From assembly GCF_000426645.1 (NCBI RefSeq), contig NZ_AUFT01000007.1:248001-312000 (forward strand): a stretch of DNA of 64,000 nucleotides, read 5' to 3'. Both the position numbers and the translations under genes were made by a program. This document shows, in pieces, positions 34,288 through 42,595 of the stretch (position 1 is its first letter; every line of letters begins with the position of its first letter). The notes under the pieces were generated by a model. That model was not told where the DNA came from and made no database searches. It saw only the letters and a program-made list of their open reading frames with translations. Source of the stretch: Nakamurella lactea DSM 19367 (GTDB lineage: Bacteria; Actinomycetota; Actinomycetes; Mycobacteriales; Nakamurellaceae).

Positions 34288-37200
34288 CTACCGCTTGATC
34301 AGCGCGAAGTTCTGCGTGCTCGTCTCACCCTTGCGGATCTTGACCACCTTGACCTGCGGCTTGTAGCCGTCCTTCGCGGCGATCACACTCACTGGGCTGT
34401 AGCCCTTGTCCAGCCACAGCCGGTACTCACCGGTGGAGTCGGTGGTCAAGGTGTAGGAGACGGGGCCGCAGGAGTTCTTGGTGTACATCGTGCAGACCTC
34501 GACCGTCACGCCGCCGATCGGCTTGCCTGCGGTGTCGGTCACCGTGCCGGTCAGGTTGCCCCAGCGGGCCGGCGGATTCACCTGCAGCGCAACCCCGATG
34601 GGGTCGAGCCGGTAGGGCGTGTCGGTCTGTACCTCGAGATCGGCGCGGTAGGCGCCCGGCTGCGCGACCGCTGTCGAATCCAGGGTGACCCGCACCTTGA
34701 CGGTCCGACCGGGCGCGACCACGAGCGAGTTGTTCGCCGGTTGCAGCCAGCCCACTTCGTCCGCGGCGGCGCAGTCGTAGCCGGGGAGCTGCTCGGCGAA
34801 CGGAGTGGCATCCAATTGTTGTGGCGCGCCGCCGACCCGGTACAGCCCGCAGACACCGCCGCCGCGGTAGAGGGCGTTGGTCGCGTTCGGCAGGTCGGCC
34901 CAGCTGTCGGCGGCCGGGTCGTACTCGAATGCCTGGTTGCTGACCAGCCCGCCGATCACCCCGCCCACCATCTGCAACCGTCCGCCGGATGCCGATGCGG
35001 CGGCGCCGGCGACGGTGGCCGGAAGATCGGCACCCTGTGTCCAGGCGTCCGATTCCGGGTCATAGACGTAGGTTTCGGCGTACTCGGTGGAGGACTCGAC
35101 ATCGACGCCGCCGGCGCAGACCAAGCGGTCGACCACCCCGGCACACGATTCGAAGACGACGGGCTTCGGGTAGTCGGCGCGCCGGGTCCAGCTGTCGGCG
35201 GCCGGGTCGTAGCTGTAGACGGCGGCGGACTCGCCGTCGCAGTTGTCGCCGCAACCTCCGACCACATACATCTTCCCGCCGAGCACCGCGGAGGCGCCTG
35301 CGGTCAGCGGCTGCGGCAGATCGGCCAGCACGGCCCAGCTGTCCGTGCCCGGGTCGTAGGCATAGGTGGTTTCGGTGCTCTTGCCGGCATCGTCCCAACC
35401 GCCGGCGACGTACAGCTTCGCGCCGATCAGCTCGCCCTGCGCGGCCTCCCGCGGGCCGGGCAGGTCCGCGATCGCGGCCCACTGCTGGGCAGCGGGGTCA
35501 AAGCGGTACCCGGATGCGACCGGGCCGGCGCCGGCCGTGCCGCCGACCGAGTACACCGTGGCGCCGAGAGCGGCGACCGCGTTGTCCATGATCCGGGTCG
35601 GGAAGTTGGCGATCGGCTGCCAGGCGTCACCGGCAGCGCCGACAGCCGGCCTGGTCGGGACGCCGTCAGCCGTCAGACCCGGGGAGCCCGAAGGCATTTC
35701 GGTCCCGACACCGACCCCGCTCAACGGTCGGTAGCTGACCGGAACCGTGAGCCGGCTGGTCGGTGCACCGGCTGCTGTGCCGGTACCGACGCCCGTGCTC
35801 GAGATCATCGGCGTCACTCCGAGGTCCCGCTCGGCCAGATCAACCTGCACCGGTTCGGTCCCGGTGTTGCCGAACGTGAGCACCTTCGACTTCGCGGCGC
35901 CCAGCCGCTCGGTGATCGAGATCGACCCGGCACTCACCGTGAGCCGGCCCGCGTGAAGCTGGAAATCACTGCGTACCACGGAATCCGCCGGAACCGTCAC
36001 GCCGGCGGTGGCCGTCCGGTACTTGCCGTACGCCGCGCTCAGCTCGGTGCCGCCGGTGTGGGAGCTGTAGAGCCAGTAGAAGCCGTCCGGCAGCTGCGGG
36101 TCGTCGGCGGTCGGCGCGCTCACGCCGAAATCACCGGCGGGTGCGCCGCTGGACACGGTGACGCCGTCCAAGGCTTCACCGGTGTTGTGGTCGACCACGG
36201 TGCCGGCCACCAGTCCGCCGGGAACCGGGTCGCAGGACCGGCTTCCGAGGTAGACATCGTCCAACTGCCACCAATTGTCGTACTGCCCGACGTAGCGGAA
36301 CCTCGCCTGTACGGCGGCTTTACCGGCGGCCTGCGGAATCGGGATCGAGACGTGTCCCTGTATCGATTGGGTGCTCTGCTCCCAGACGGGAGTCCAGCTG
36401 GCCCCCTGGTCCAGGCTCAGCGACACCTGTGCGACCGAGTTGCCCCAGGCCGAGTAGTCGGTCTGGAAGCCGATCTCCGGATGCTCGATGTCGCTCAGAT
36501 CGGCGACCGGTGAGATCAAGCTGGTGTCGTGCGCGGCCGGAAAGTACCAGTCGTCGACGATGGCGAACCCGCCGCTACCGCCGGTGCGGTTCCCCTTGCC
36601 GCCCAGGTCGTCGAAGGCCCACACCTTTCCGGTACCGGCATCGTCGGTCACCGACCAACCGGCGCCGGGCTGGCCGGCCCAGCCGGTGAAGTCGGTGGAC
36701 TCCCCGGCATAGCGGTAGGCGTAGCCCGGTGTGGTGCAGCTGAGCGCGTCGACCGGGAGGTCGATGTCGGTGCGGTTCGCGGTCGGTGCGCCGGCCCTCG
36801 CCGGGGTCGCCCCGGCTGCTTTCGTGCCGCGTGGTCCCTGAATCGGCAGCGAGTTGACCGGAGTGCCGGTGAGATTTGCCGGTACGTCGACGGTCTGATA
36901 ACCGGGGAGGTCGGCGGCGACGGCATGCAAGGTGTACGCGGCACCGGTGGGCAGCTCGATGCTGTAGCGGCCGGTGTACGGATCCGAGTAGACGGCGCCA
37001 CCGGGATCGGCGTCCACGGTGATCCTGGCGCGCAGCGGCCAGCCATGACCCGACCCGTCGCTGACGGTGCCGGAAACAGTGCGGCTCGCCAGCTTCGGCA
37101 ACGCGAAGTCGGCGGAGGCACCGTTAACGGTCAGCTGCACGTCGGTGGTGCGCTCGGCGTAGCCGAACAGCCGGGCGGTCAGCGTGTAGCTGCCGACGGG

Positions 37201-38706
37201 CGCCGTCAGCAGATAGCTGCCGTCCGTGCCGCTGGTGGCCGTGAAGCTGCCACCGTCCGCCGGAGCGGCCGTCACGGTCACGCCGGCCAGCGGCGCACCC
37301 GTGGAATCGGTGACGCTGCCGGCGATCTCGCCCACTTCGCCCTGGGTAAGGGCGGCGATGCCGTTCGGGGTACCGAGGCCGGTCGGGCCGTCCCAGCCAG
37401 GCCCGGCCTGGCACAGCAGGGTCCCGCACGGACCGTTCGCCCCGGTAGTGACGTCGTTGAGCGCGTTCGGGTTCGCATACGGGTATGACGCCGGGTAGGT
37501 GTTCGGGGTCGGACGCCCGGCCAGTGCGTACATGCCGGACATCAGCGGCGCGGCCAGCGAGGTGCCGCCGAATTGTGCCCAGCCGCCCCAGCCGGTGCTG
37601 TTGTAGACGGCCAGACCGGTCTCCGGGTCCGCGTCGGCGGCGATATCGGCGGTGGCCGAGCGCTGACCGCAGCCGGTGTCGACGGTCTGCTGCCAGGCGG
37701 GCTGGGACTCGTACAGCGAGCAGCCCGAGCCCGCGCCGTCGCCGCCGGAGGCGCTGCCCCATACCGACTCTGCCCAGCCGCGCTCGGAGCCGTCGCGGTG
37801 CAGCGAGGTACCGCCAACGGAGAGCACGGTCGGGCTGGTGGCCGGGAACGATTGCACGTTGCCGGTATCGCCACTGGACACCACGATCGCGGTACCCGGG
37901 TGGTCGTAGTACTGGTCGTAGTCGAGCTGCGCCGGGGTCTCGCCATCGATGCCGTAGGAGTTGGAAACCACGGTCACGCCGAGCCCGGCGGCGGTGTTCA
38001 CGGCCTCGGCCAGGTCGTCGAGGCTGGCCGAATCACCGTTCACCAGTAGGAGTGTGCACTTCGGGCAGGCGCTGGAGACCGCATCCAGATCGAGTGCCGC
38101 CTCCACCGACCAGTCGGGGTCATCCGCGGGGTAGTCGGTGCCGCCACGCTGGTCGATCTGCCGGAAGCAGCCGTTGCTGACGGTGCAGGCGGGAAGTCCG
38201 TAGTGCGAACGGAACACCGCAAGATCGGCCTCGGCGGCGGCGTAGCCGCCGGCCACCACGATCGCCACCGTCTGACCTTCACCGCCGGCAGGGAGCTGGT
38301 AAGCATCCTGGATATCGGCCGGGCCGAGCGCACCGGTCGGCGGCCCGTCGGCCTGCGCGATCCGTGCGCCGGCGGGCGAAGTGTAGGCGACCGCGAAGCA
38401 CCGAGCGACCGGAATCGCGCTGGCGCGTTGCTGCGCGGTGAGCGTGGCGCAACCGGCGGGCTGGTACCGGGGATGATCGGAATGCTTGACGTAGCCGGGT
38501 GTTTCGTCGGCTCCGGAACCTGTCGAGGCGTCGGGCGAGGTGGAGGTGGCCGGCGGCTGAGGGCTGGTCGGCGATTCGGCGGTGACGGTGCCAAGGCCTG
38601 CTGCCGATGACGCCGCTGCGGCTGCTGGCACGGCGGAAACCAGACCGGCCAGCATGACCAGTACGGCCAGCGCGACTCCGATGGCCGGGCGCCGGGTTCT
38701 GCTCAT
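34288..38706 (-). CDS. Secreted sedolisin (S53) peptidase with Kelch and carboxypeptidase-regulatory domains
   Basis: A 1472-residue exported peptidase. It has a signal peptide (residues 1-32), then an S53 catalytic domain with Glu202 and Asp206 (WSVEAALDLD), oxyanion Asp280 (SSGDTG) and nucleophile Ser383 in GGTSLAAP. The usual large inhibitory propeptide is short or missing. Carboxypeptidase-regulatory-like domains follow (about residues 470-640), then a galactose-oxidase-type Kelch propeller (about 1050-1330, repeats with VYSVGG and MYVVGGCG), and one more regulatory-like domain at the C-terminus. GAGGAGATCAGC precedes the ATG. The divergent TrmB-type regulator gene may control it. Confidence 0.9.
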   Translation of the reverse strand: MSRTRRPAIGVALAVLVMLAGLVSAVPAAAAASSAAGLGTVTAESPTSPQPPATSTSPDASTGSGADETPGYVKHSDHPRYQPAGCATLTAQQRASAIPVARCFAVAYTSPAGARIAQADGPPTGALGPADIQDAYQLPAGGEGQTVAIVVAGGYAAAEADLAVFRSHYGLPACTVSNGCFRQIDQRGGTDYPADDPDWSVEAALDLDAVSSACPKCTLLLVNGDSASLDDLAEAVNTAAGLGVTVVSNSYGIDGETPAQLDYDQYYDHPGTAIVVSSGDTGNVQSFPATSPTVLSVGGTSLHRDGSERGWAESVWGSASGGDGAGSGCSLYESQPAWQQTVDTGCGQRSATADIAADADPETGLAVYNSTGWGGWAQFGGTSLAAPLMSGMYALAGRPTPNTYPASYPYANPNALNDVTTGANGPCGTLLCQAGPGWDGPTGLGTPNGIAALTQGEVGEIAGSVTDSTGAPLAGVTVTAAPADGGSFTATSGTDGSYLLTAPVGSYTLTARLFGYAERTTDVQLTVNGASADFALPKLASRTVSGTVSDGSGHGWPLRARITVDADPGGAVYSDPYTGRYSIELPTGAAYTLHAVAADLPGYQTVDVPANLTGTPVNSLPIQGPRGTKAAGATPARAGAPTANRTDIDLPVDALSCTTPGYAYRYAGESTDFTGWAGQPGAGWSVTDDAGTGKVWAFDDLGGKGNRTGGSGGFAIVDDWYFPAAHDTSLISPVADLSDIEHPEIGFQTDYSAWGNSVAQVSLSLDQGASWTPVWEQSTQSIQGHVSIPIPQAAGKAAVQARFRYVGQYDNWWQLDDVYLGSRSCDPVPGGLVAGTVVDHNTGEALDGVTVSSGAPAGDFGVSAPTADDPQLPDGFYWLYSSHTGGTELSAAYGKYRTATAGVTVPADSVVRSDFQLHAGRLTVSAGSISITERLGAAKSKVLTFGNTGTEPVQVDLAERDLGVTPMISSTGVGTGTAAGAPTSRLTVPVSYRPLSGVGVGTEMPSGSPGLTADGVPTRPAVGAAGDAWQPIANFPTRIMDNAVAALGATVYSVGGTAGAGPVASGYRFDPAAQQWAAIADLPGPREAAQGELIGAKLYVAGGWDDAGKSTETTYAYDPGTDSWAVLADLPQPLTAGASAVLGGKMYVVGGCGDNCDGESAAVYSYDPAADSWTRRADYPKPVVFESCAGVVDRLVCAGGVDVESSTEYAETYVYDPESDAWTQGADLPATVAGAAASASGGRLQMVGGVIGGLVSNQAFEYDPAADSWADLPNATNALYRGGGVCGLYRVGGAPQQLDATPFAEQLPGYDCAAADEVGWLQPANNSLVVAPGRTVKVRVTLDSTAVAQPGAYRADLEVQTDTPYRLDPIGVALQVNPPARWGNLTGTVTDTAGKPIGGVTVEVCTMYTKNSCGPVSYTLTTDSTGEYRLWLDKGYSPVSVIAAKDGYKPQVKVVKIRKGETSTQNFALIKR

Positions 38707-38792
38707 GCTGATCTCCTCGTTGGTACCGACAGGTTCACCGCGGTCGCGGTTCGGGGCGGCCGGGAACGGACACGCGGTGCTCACTAGAGATA

Positions 38793-38846
38793 CTGTCCGC
38801 TTGTTACCACTACGGGCAAGACGGTTGTGCGTCCGGAAGTGGACAG
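38793..38846. promoter_or_regulatory. Candidate operator between peptidase and TrmB/LuxR-type regulator
   Basis: The half-site CTGTCCGCTT at 38793-38802 is matched in inverted orientation by AAGTGGACAG at 38837-38846 with one mismatch, 34 bases apart. Both lie in the divergent gap, near the likely promoter of the peptidase (TTGCCC-N18-CAGTAT on the minus strand). The adjacent regulator is the obvious candidate to bind, but this is inferred. Confidence 0.4.
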
Positions 38847-38871
38847 CTGACCTCTACAGGACGGAACCAGC

Positions 38872-39840
38872 ATGTGGGACATCGTCGGGATCAGGGAGAC
38901 CGAGGAGCGGGTGTACGAAACACTGGCCCGGCGCGGACATTGCGACGTCGGCGATCTCGCCGAGGCGACGGGACTGCCGCGTGGCCGGGTGTCGAAGGCG
39001 GTGACCGAGCTGGTCGATCACGGGATGGTGACCCGGTTATCGGGGCGGCCCACCAGGTTCGTCGCTTCGCCGCCGGATCAGGTCGCCGGCTCGCTGATCG
39101 CCGGGATGGAGCAGCGGCTATCGCAATTGCGGGGCCACGCGCGAGATCTCGCCGAGCAACATCGGCGGGCGACGGTATCGCGGGATCATCCGGCCGACCT
39201 GGTGGAGATCGTCGAGGGCGGCGCGAACGTGGCCAGCACGTTCCGCCGGCTGCAGCAACAGGCGCGGCGTGAGGTCCGCGGCTTCGACCGACCGCCCTAT
39301 CTGACGAATCCGGTGGAGGGCAACCAGGAAGAGACGCATCAGCGGGCGAGCCGGGGCATCACCTATCGGGTGGTGTACGACCGGTCGGCGCTGACGATCC
39401 CCGGCCGGATGGCGGACATCTGGGCCGGCATCCATGCCGGCGAGCTGGCCCGGGTCGGCGATGTCCCGATGAAGATGGTGCTGTGCGACGACATTGCCGC
39501 GTTGATCCCCGCATCGACCACGGAGTACACCGCCGACGCCGCTTACCTGATCCATCCGTCTTCGCTGCTGAACGCCGTCAGTGCGTTGTTCGAATCGGCC
39601 TGGGACCGGGGCAGCCCGCTCAACCGGGTGCAGCACAACGAGAGTGACGATGCAGTGTCGGTCGACGACGTCGACCTGCTCGGGCTGCTCGCGGCCGGCA
39701 CCACCGATGAGGCGATCGCCCGCAGTCTGGGCTGGAGCCTGCGCACCGTGCGGCGGCACGTCCGGCGACTGATGGTGCAAGCCGGCGCCCAGACCCGGTT
39801 CCAGCTGGGCATGGAGGTCATCCGCCGGGAGTGGATCTGA
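38872..39840 (+). CDS. TrmB-like regulator with C-terminal LuxR-type HTH
   Basis: A 322-residue transcription factor. The N-terminal winged helix (residues about 5-70, with GHCDVGDLAEATGLPRGRVS) is TrmB-like. The middle part (residues about 95-240) matches the effector portion of such regulators. A LuxR-type helix-turn-helix (residues about 260-320, DEAIARSLGWSLRTVRRHV) closes the protein. This domain pairing is common in actinomycetes. It starts 166 bases from the divergent sedolisin gene and likely controls it. Confidence 0.85.
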   Translation: MWDIVGIRETEERVYETLARRGHCDVGDLAEATGLPRGRVSKAVTELVDHGMVTRLSGRPTRFVASPPDQVAGSLIAGMEQRLSQLRGHARDLAEQHRRATVSRDHPADLVEIVEGGANVASTFRRLQQQARREVRGFDRPPYLTNPVEGNQEETHQRASRGITYRVVYDRSALTIPGRMADIWAGIHAGELARVGDVPMKMVLCDDIAALIPASTTEYTADAAYLIHPSSLLNAVSALFESAWDRGSPLNRVQHNESDDAVSVDDVDLLGLLAAGTTDEAIARSLGWSLRTVRRHVRRLMVQAGAQTRFQLGMEVIRREWI

Positions 39841-39888
39841 GGGCGGATGCGGTGCCCGACGCGCTCGGAGCATCGTTCGGACGGCAGA

Positions 39889-39928
39889 AGCCCGGCGGGC
39901 GGTTCGATCTCGAACTGCCCGCCGGGCT
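39889..39928. terminator. Strong hairpin between convergent genes
   Basis: AGCCCGGCGGGC (39889-39900) pairs fully with 39917-39928, and an inner GTTCGA/TCGAAC stem continues it with one G-T pair. The 40-base hairpin has only a 2-base top. It lies between the TrmB/LuxR-type gene and the Ig-like protein gene, both of which end here, so it is a good bidirectional terminator. Confidence 0.75.
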
Positions 39929-39964
39929 GGTGCTGCGATGGCCGGTCGCGTGCGAAACCACTGG

Positions 39965-41080
39965 CTAATTGGCGGCGTACCAGACCACGACGGGCTTCTG
40001 CCAGTCGGTGTGGTCGGTGATCTTCCACCGGCCGCCGGCCGCCGCGGTGGCCGGAACCTCCACGACCGAGTAGAAGGAACCGGTTGCGTTGCGGTACATC
40101 TCGTTCAGCGAATAGATGCCGTTGTTCCAATAGAACTTGTCCGTATCGGTGTAGGTGCGACCGTTGCTGCCAACGAACTCGACATCGAGATCCCACCAGG
40201 CGGCCGACGAGCCAGACGCGAGGTAGCGCACATTGAACTCGCCGACCACGTAGCGGTTCCCACTGCTCGGGCCAGGGCTGAAGCCTTGAGCCTTCACTGA
40301 GGCCCAGGCGTTCGGGTTCGAACTCGCGAGATTGACGCGCCACCCCTTCAGACTGGTGGCCAGGCCCACGCGGTACGGATCCGAGCGGGTCGACTGCACG
40401 CCGAGGGTGACTGGCTTGGAGATGACCTGACCGGAGCCGGTGCGCACGACGACCCGGAACTGGGTGCCGTTCTGCGCGCTGGTGGCTCGGACATTATGGG
40501 TCGAATGGACTGCGCCCGAGATGTTCGTCCAGGTCTTTCCGACCAGCTTCTGCCAACGATAGGTAACGGCGTAGCCGGTGGCCTTGACGGCGAATGACGC
40601 GACTGCACCGGCCGTGACTCGCTTGCTCGCCGGCTGGCTGGTGATGACCGGCTTGGGGATGACGACGGTCAGCTTCGCCGCCGCCGAGACAGTCTGGCCG
40701 GCGACGTTGTTCAGCACGACTCGATAGCTGGAGCCGTTGCGCGCCGCGCTGGCCGTCACGTTGTGATAGCTCTTCGTCGCGCCGGCGACGTACGTCCACG
40801 ACTTGCCGGGAAGCTGTTGCTGCCAACGATATTTCACTGCATACCCGGTGGCCTTGACCGTGAAGGTCACTTGCTTGCCGACTGCGACGCGCTTCGATGC
40901 AGGCTGAGTGGTGACCTTCGGTTTGGTGACGGCGGCGAGGGTCGCCGTTGGTGCCATCGTCAGGGCACTTTGCGCGGGCGCTCCGGGATCGGCTGCCTGG
41001 GCGATGGTGGTACCGCCTACCGTGAGCGCGGTCGTGACAGCCAGCGCCAGCACGCTGCGATGGATGACGTTCAACTTCAT
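39965..41080 (-). CDS. Secreted protein with two Ig-like domains
   Basis: A 371-residue exported protein. MKLNVIHRSVLALAVTTALT begins a signal peptide, cleaved near TIAQA. Two bacterial Ig-like domains of about 85 residues follow, each starting KPxVTxQPASKRV and carrying the pattern GYAVxYRWQ. The last 120 residues (from SDPYRVGLATSLKGWRV) form a separate domain rich in aromatic residues that I do not recognise, perhaps a carbohydrate- or surface-binding module. No membrane anchor or sortase signal is seen. Function unknown. Confidence 0.8.
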   Translation of the reverse strand: MKLNVIHRSVLALAVTTALTVGGTTIAQAADPGAPAQSALTMAPTATLAAVTKPKVTTQPASKRVAVGKQVTFTVKATGYAVKYRWQQQLPGKSWTYVAGATKSYHNVTASAARNGSSYRVVLNNVAGQTVSAAAKLTVVIPKPVITSQPASKRVTAGAVASFAVKATGYAVTYRWQKLVGKTWTNISGAVHSTHNVRATSAQNGTQFRVVVRTGSGQVISKPVTLGVQSTRSDPYRVGLATSLKGWRVNLASSNPNAWASVKAQGFSPGPSSGNRYVVGEFNVRYLASGSSAAWWDLDVEFVGSNGRTYTDTDKFYWNNGIYSLNEMYRNATGSFYSVVEVPATAAAGGRWKITDHTDWQKPVVVWYAAN

Positions 41081-41350
41081 TCCAGCTCCAACAGGGTGGT
41101 AGGGCCGATCGGCGAAAGCCGAGGGACGATCGACGGGAGGAGCAGAGGGGCTTACGTTACGAAGTGGCATATTGTCGGAGCGCGGAGATACTCACCCATT
41201 CTGCTGATAGCAGACTGTAGCATCGGTCGCCGACCGTCACCGTCCTCGAAAGGATGAATCGGCACGACCCGGTCGGCACCCTCATGGGCGCAGTGCGGTG
41301 AACACCGGAGGAGCTCGATCCGGCGCCGCCGTCAGACATGAGGGACGGAG

Positions 41351-42067
41351 CTAGGTCTCCGCCCTGCCAGTCGCCTGCAGTGCGTGGCTCAGGCTGCCGT
41401 CGTTCGAATCGCCCCGATGCAACTCGAGGTATCGACGCAATGCCTTGCTGGCGTGCTTCACGTGGCGTCGGACCAGCCGCTCGGCCGCTCCGGCGTCGCC
41501 ATTGCGAATGGCGTTGGCGATCGCCTCATGTTCCGTCAGCGCCGCGGGCAATCGGCCGGGCGCCTGCGCCGACAGCCTGTTCCCGAGCCGCACCTGGGCA
41601 ATCAGGTTTTCGGCGATCGGTAACAGTCGCGCGTTGTTCGAGCCCTCCCAGATCCGTCGGTGGAACAGCAGGTCGAGGTCGCCGTAGGAGACCAGATCGC
41701 CGGCCTCGACGGCCGTCCGCTGCTCGGCCAGCAACATGTCAAGGTCGTCCGCGATCGACGCATGTCCGGACGCCGCAGCGGCCCGCCGGCCGGCGATCCC
41801 GTCGACTGCCTCGCGCAGTTCGTACAACTCGAGCAGGTCGTTGACGCCGACCTCGGGGACGAAATACCCGCGGTGCGGGATGGTGATCAGGAAGCCTTCG
41901 CGCTCCAACGCCGCCAGTGCACCCTGCAAGGGCGTCGGGCTGAGCCCGAGTTGTTCGGCCAGCGGCCGGACCGTCACTCGTGAGCCCGGCGCCAGCGTGC
42001 CGTCCAGGATCGCGGCCCGGACACTTTCGTACGCGGCCTGCACGAGCGTCTGACGCGGCACCGTCAT
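41351..42067 (-). CDS. GntR-family (FadR subfamily) transcriptional regulator
   Basis: A 238-residue regulator. The N-terminal winged helix (residues about 5-70) includes LAPGSRVTVRPLAEQLGLSPTPL, and the C-terminal FCD domain (residues about 80-220) is all-helical with metal-binding positions such as DLDLLFHRRIW and LTEHEAI. The FCD type usually binds organic acids or amino acids. The ATG at 42067 has GGAGGGTCGG upstream. It is divergent from the carboxypeptidase gene, and may also control the amino-acid transport operon beyond. Confidence 0.9.
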   Translation of the reverse strand: MTVPRQTLVQAAYESVRAAILDGTLAPGSRVTVRPLAEQLGLSPTPLQGALAALEREGFLITIPHRGYFVPEVGVNDLLELYELREAVDGIAGRRAAAASGHASIADDLDMLLAEQRTAVEAGDLVSYGDLDLLFHRRIWEGSNNARLLPIAENLIAQVRLGNRLSAQAPGRLPAALTEHEAIANAIRNGDAGAAERLVRRHVKHASKALRRYLELHRGDSNDGSLSHALQATGRAET

Positions 42068-42595
42068 CCGACCCTCCTCACCGATCGATGGTTGACGAAG
42101 AGTGATCTCCCGGTGCACTCACATCCGACCATGCATCCAGAAGTTGCCCATTCGGCGCATCACCTGTGCACTTTACGTCCCACGGGGGCGTGAGGTTCAC
42201 CGTCGGTCGGCGCGAACGGGCCAGCGCGGGCCGGCGCGGCTTACCTCTGATCCAGCTCAGATCTAACTTTTAATTTGAAATGAAGTATTGCATCCAACAG
42301 TGGGTGGTGGTTACCTAACGGCTACGTACGAGGGCCATGGTTGGCCGTGGGCAGGCCATCTCCGTCTCCGCACGATGCGCGCCGCCCCTCCGTGCGACCG
42401 GCCCCGGGTGTCCCACCGACCGATCAGCACCGGCGACGTACCTGTCTGCGCCATCGAGCAACTGGATCGGGACGCAGAGCTTCTCCGAACCGAATTGACG
42501 GAACCCAGCAAGAGGTTGCAGAACGTCCGCCAGACCTTGCGGTCGGGCGGCGGTCTGCAGCCGTGGCGAACGACCGCGGAAGGCGGAGTCGTTAA
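42068..42595. other. 528-base intergenic region between GntR and carboxypeptidase genes
   Basis: No gene with credible coding bias is seen here. A locally AT-rich stretch at about 42260-42290 (including AACTTTTAATTTGAAATG) stands out against the GC-rich background and may hold promoter elements for the carboxypeptidase gene, giving it a leader of up to about 300 bases. No riboswitch class was recognised. Confidence 0.5.

Noticed and set aside
42068-42595. Riboswitch in the long leader before the carboxypeptidase gene
   Set aside because: No known conserved riboswitch core could be recognised by eye.
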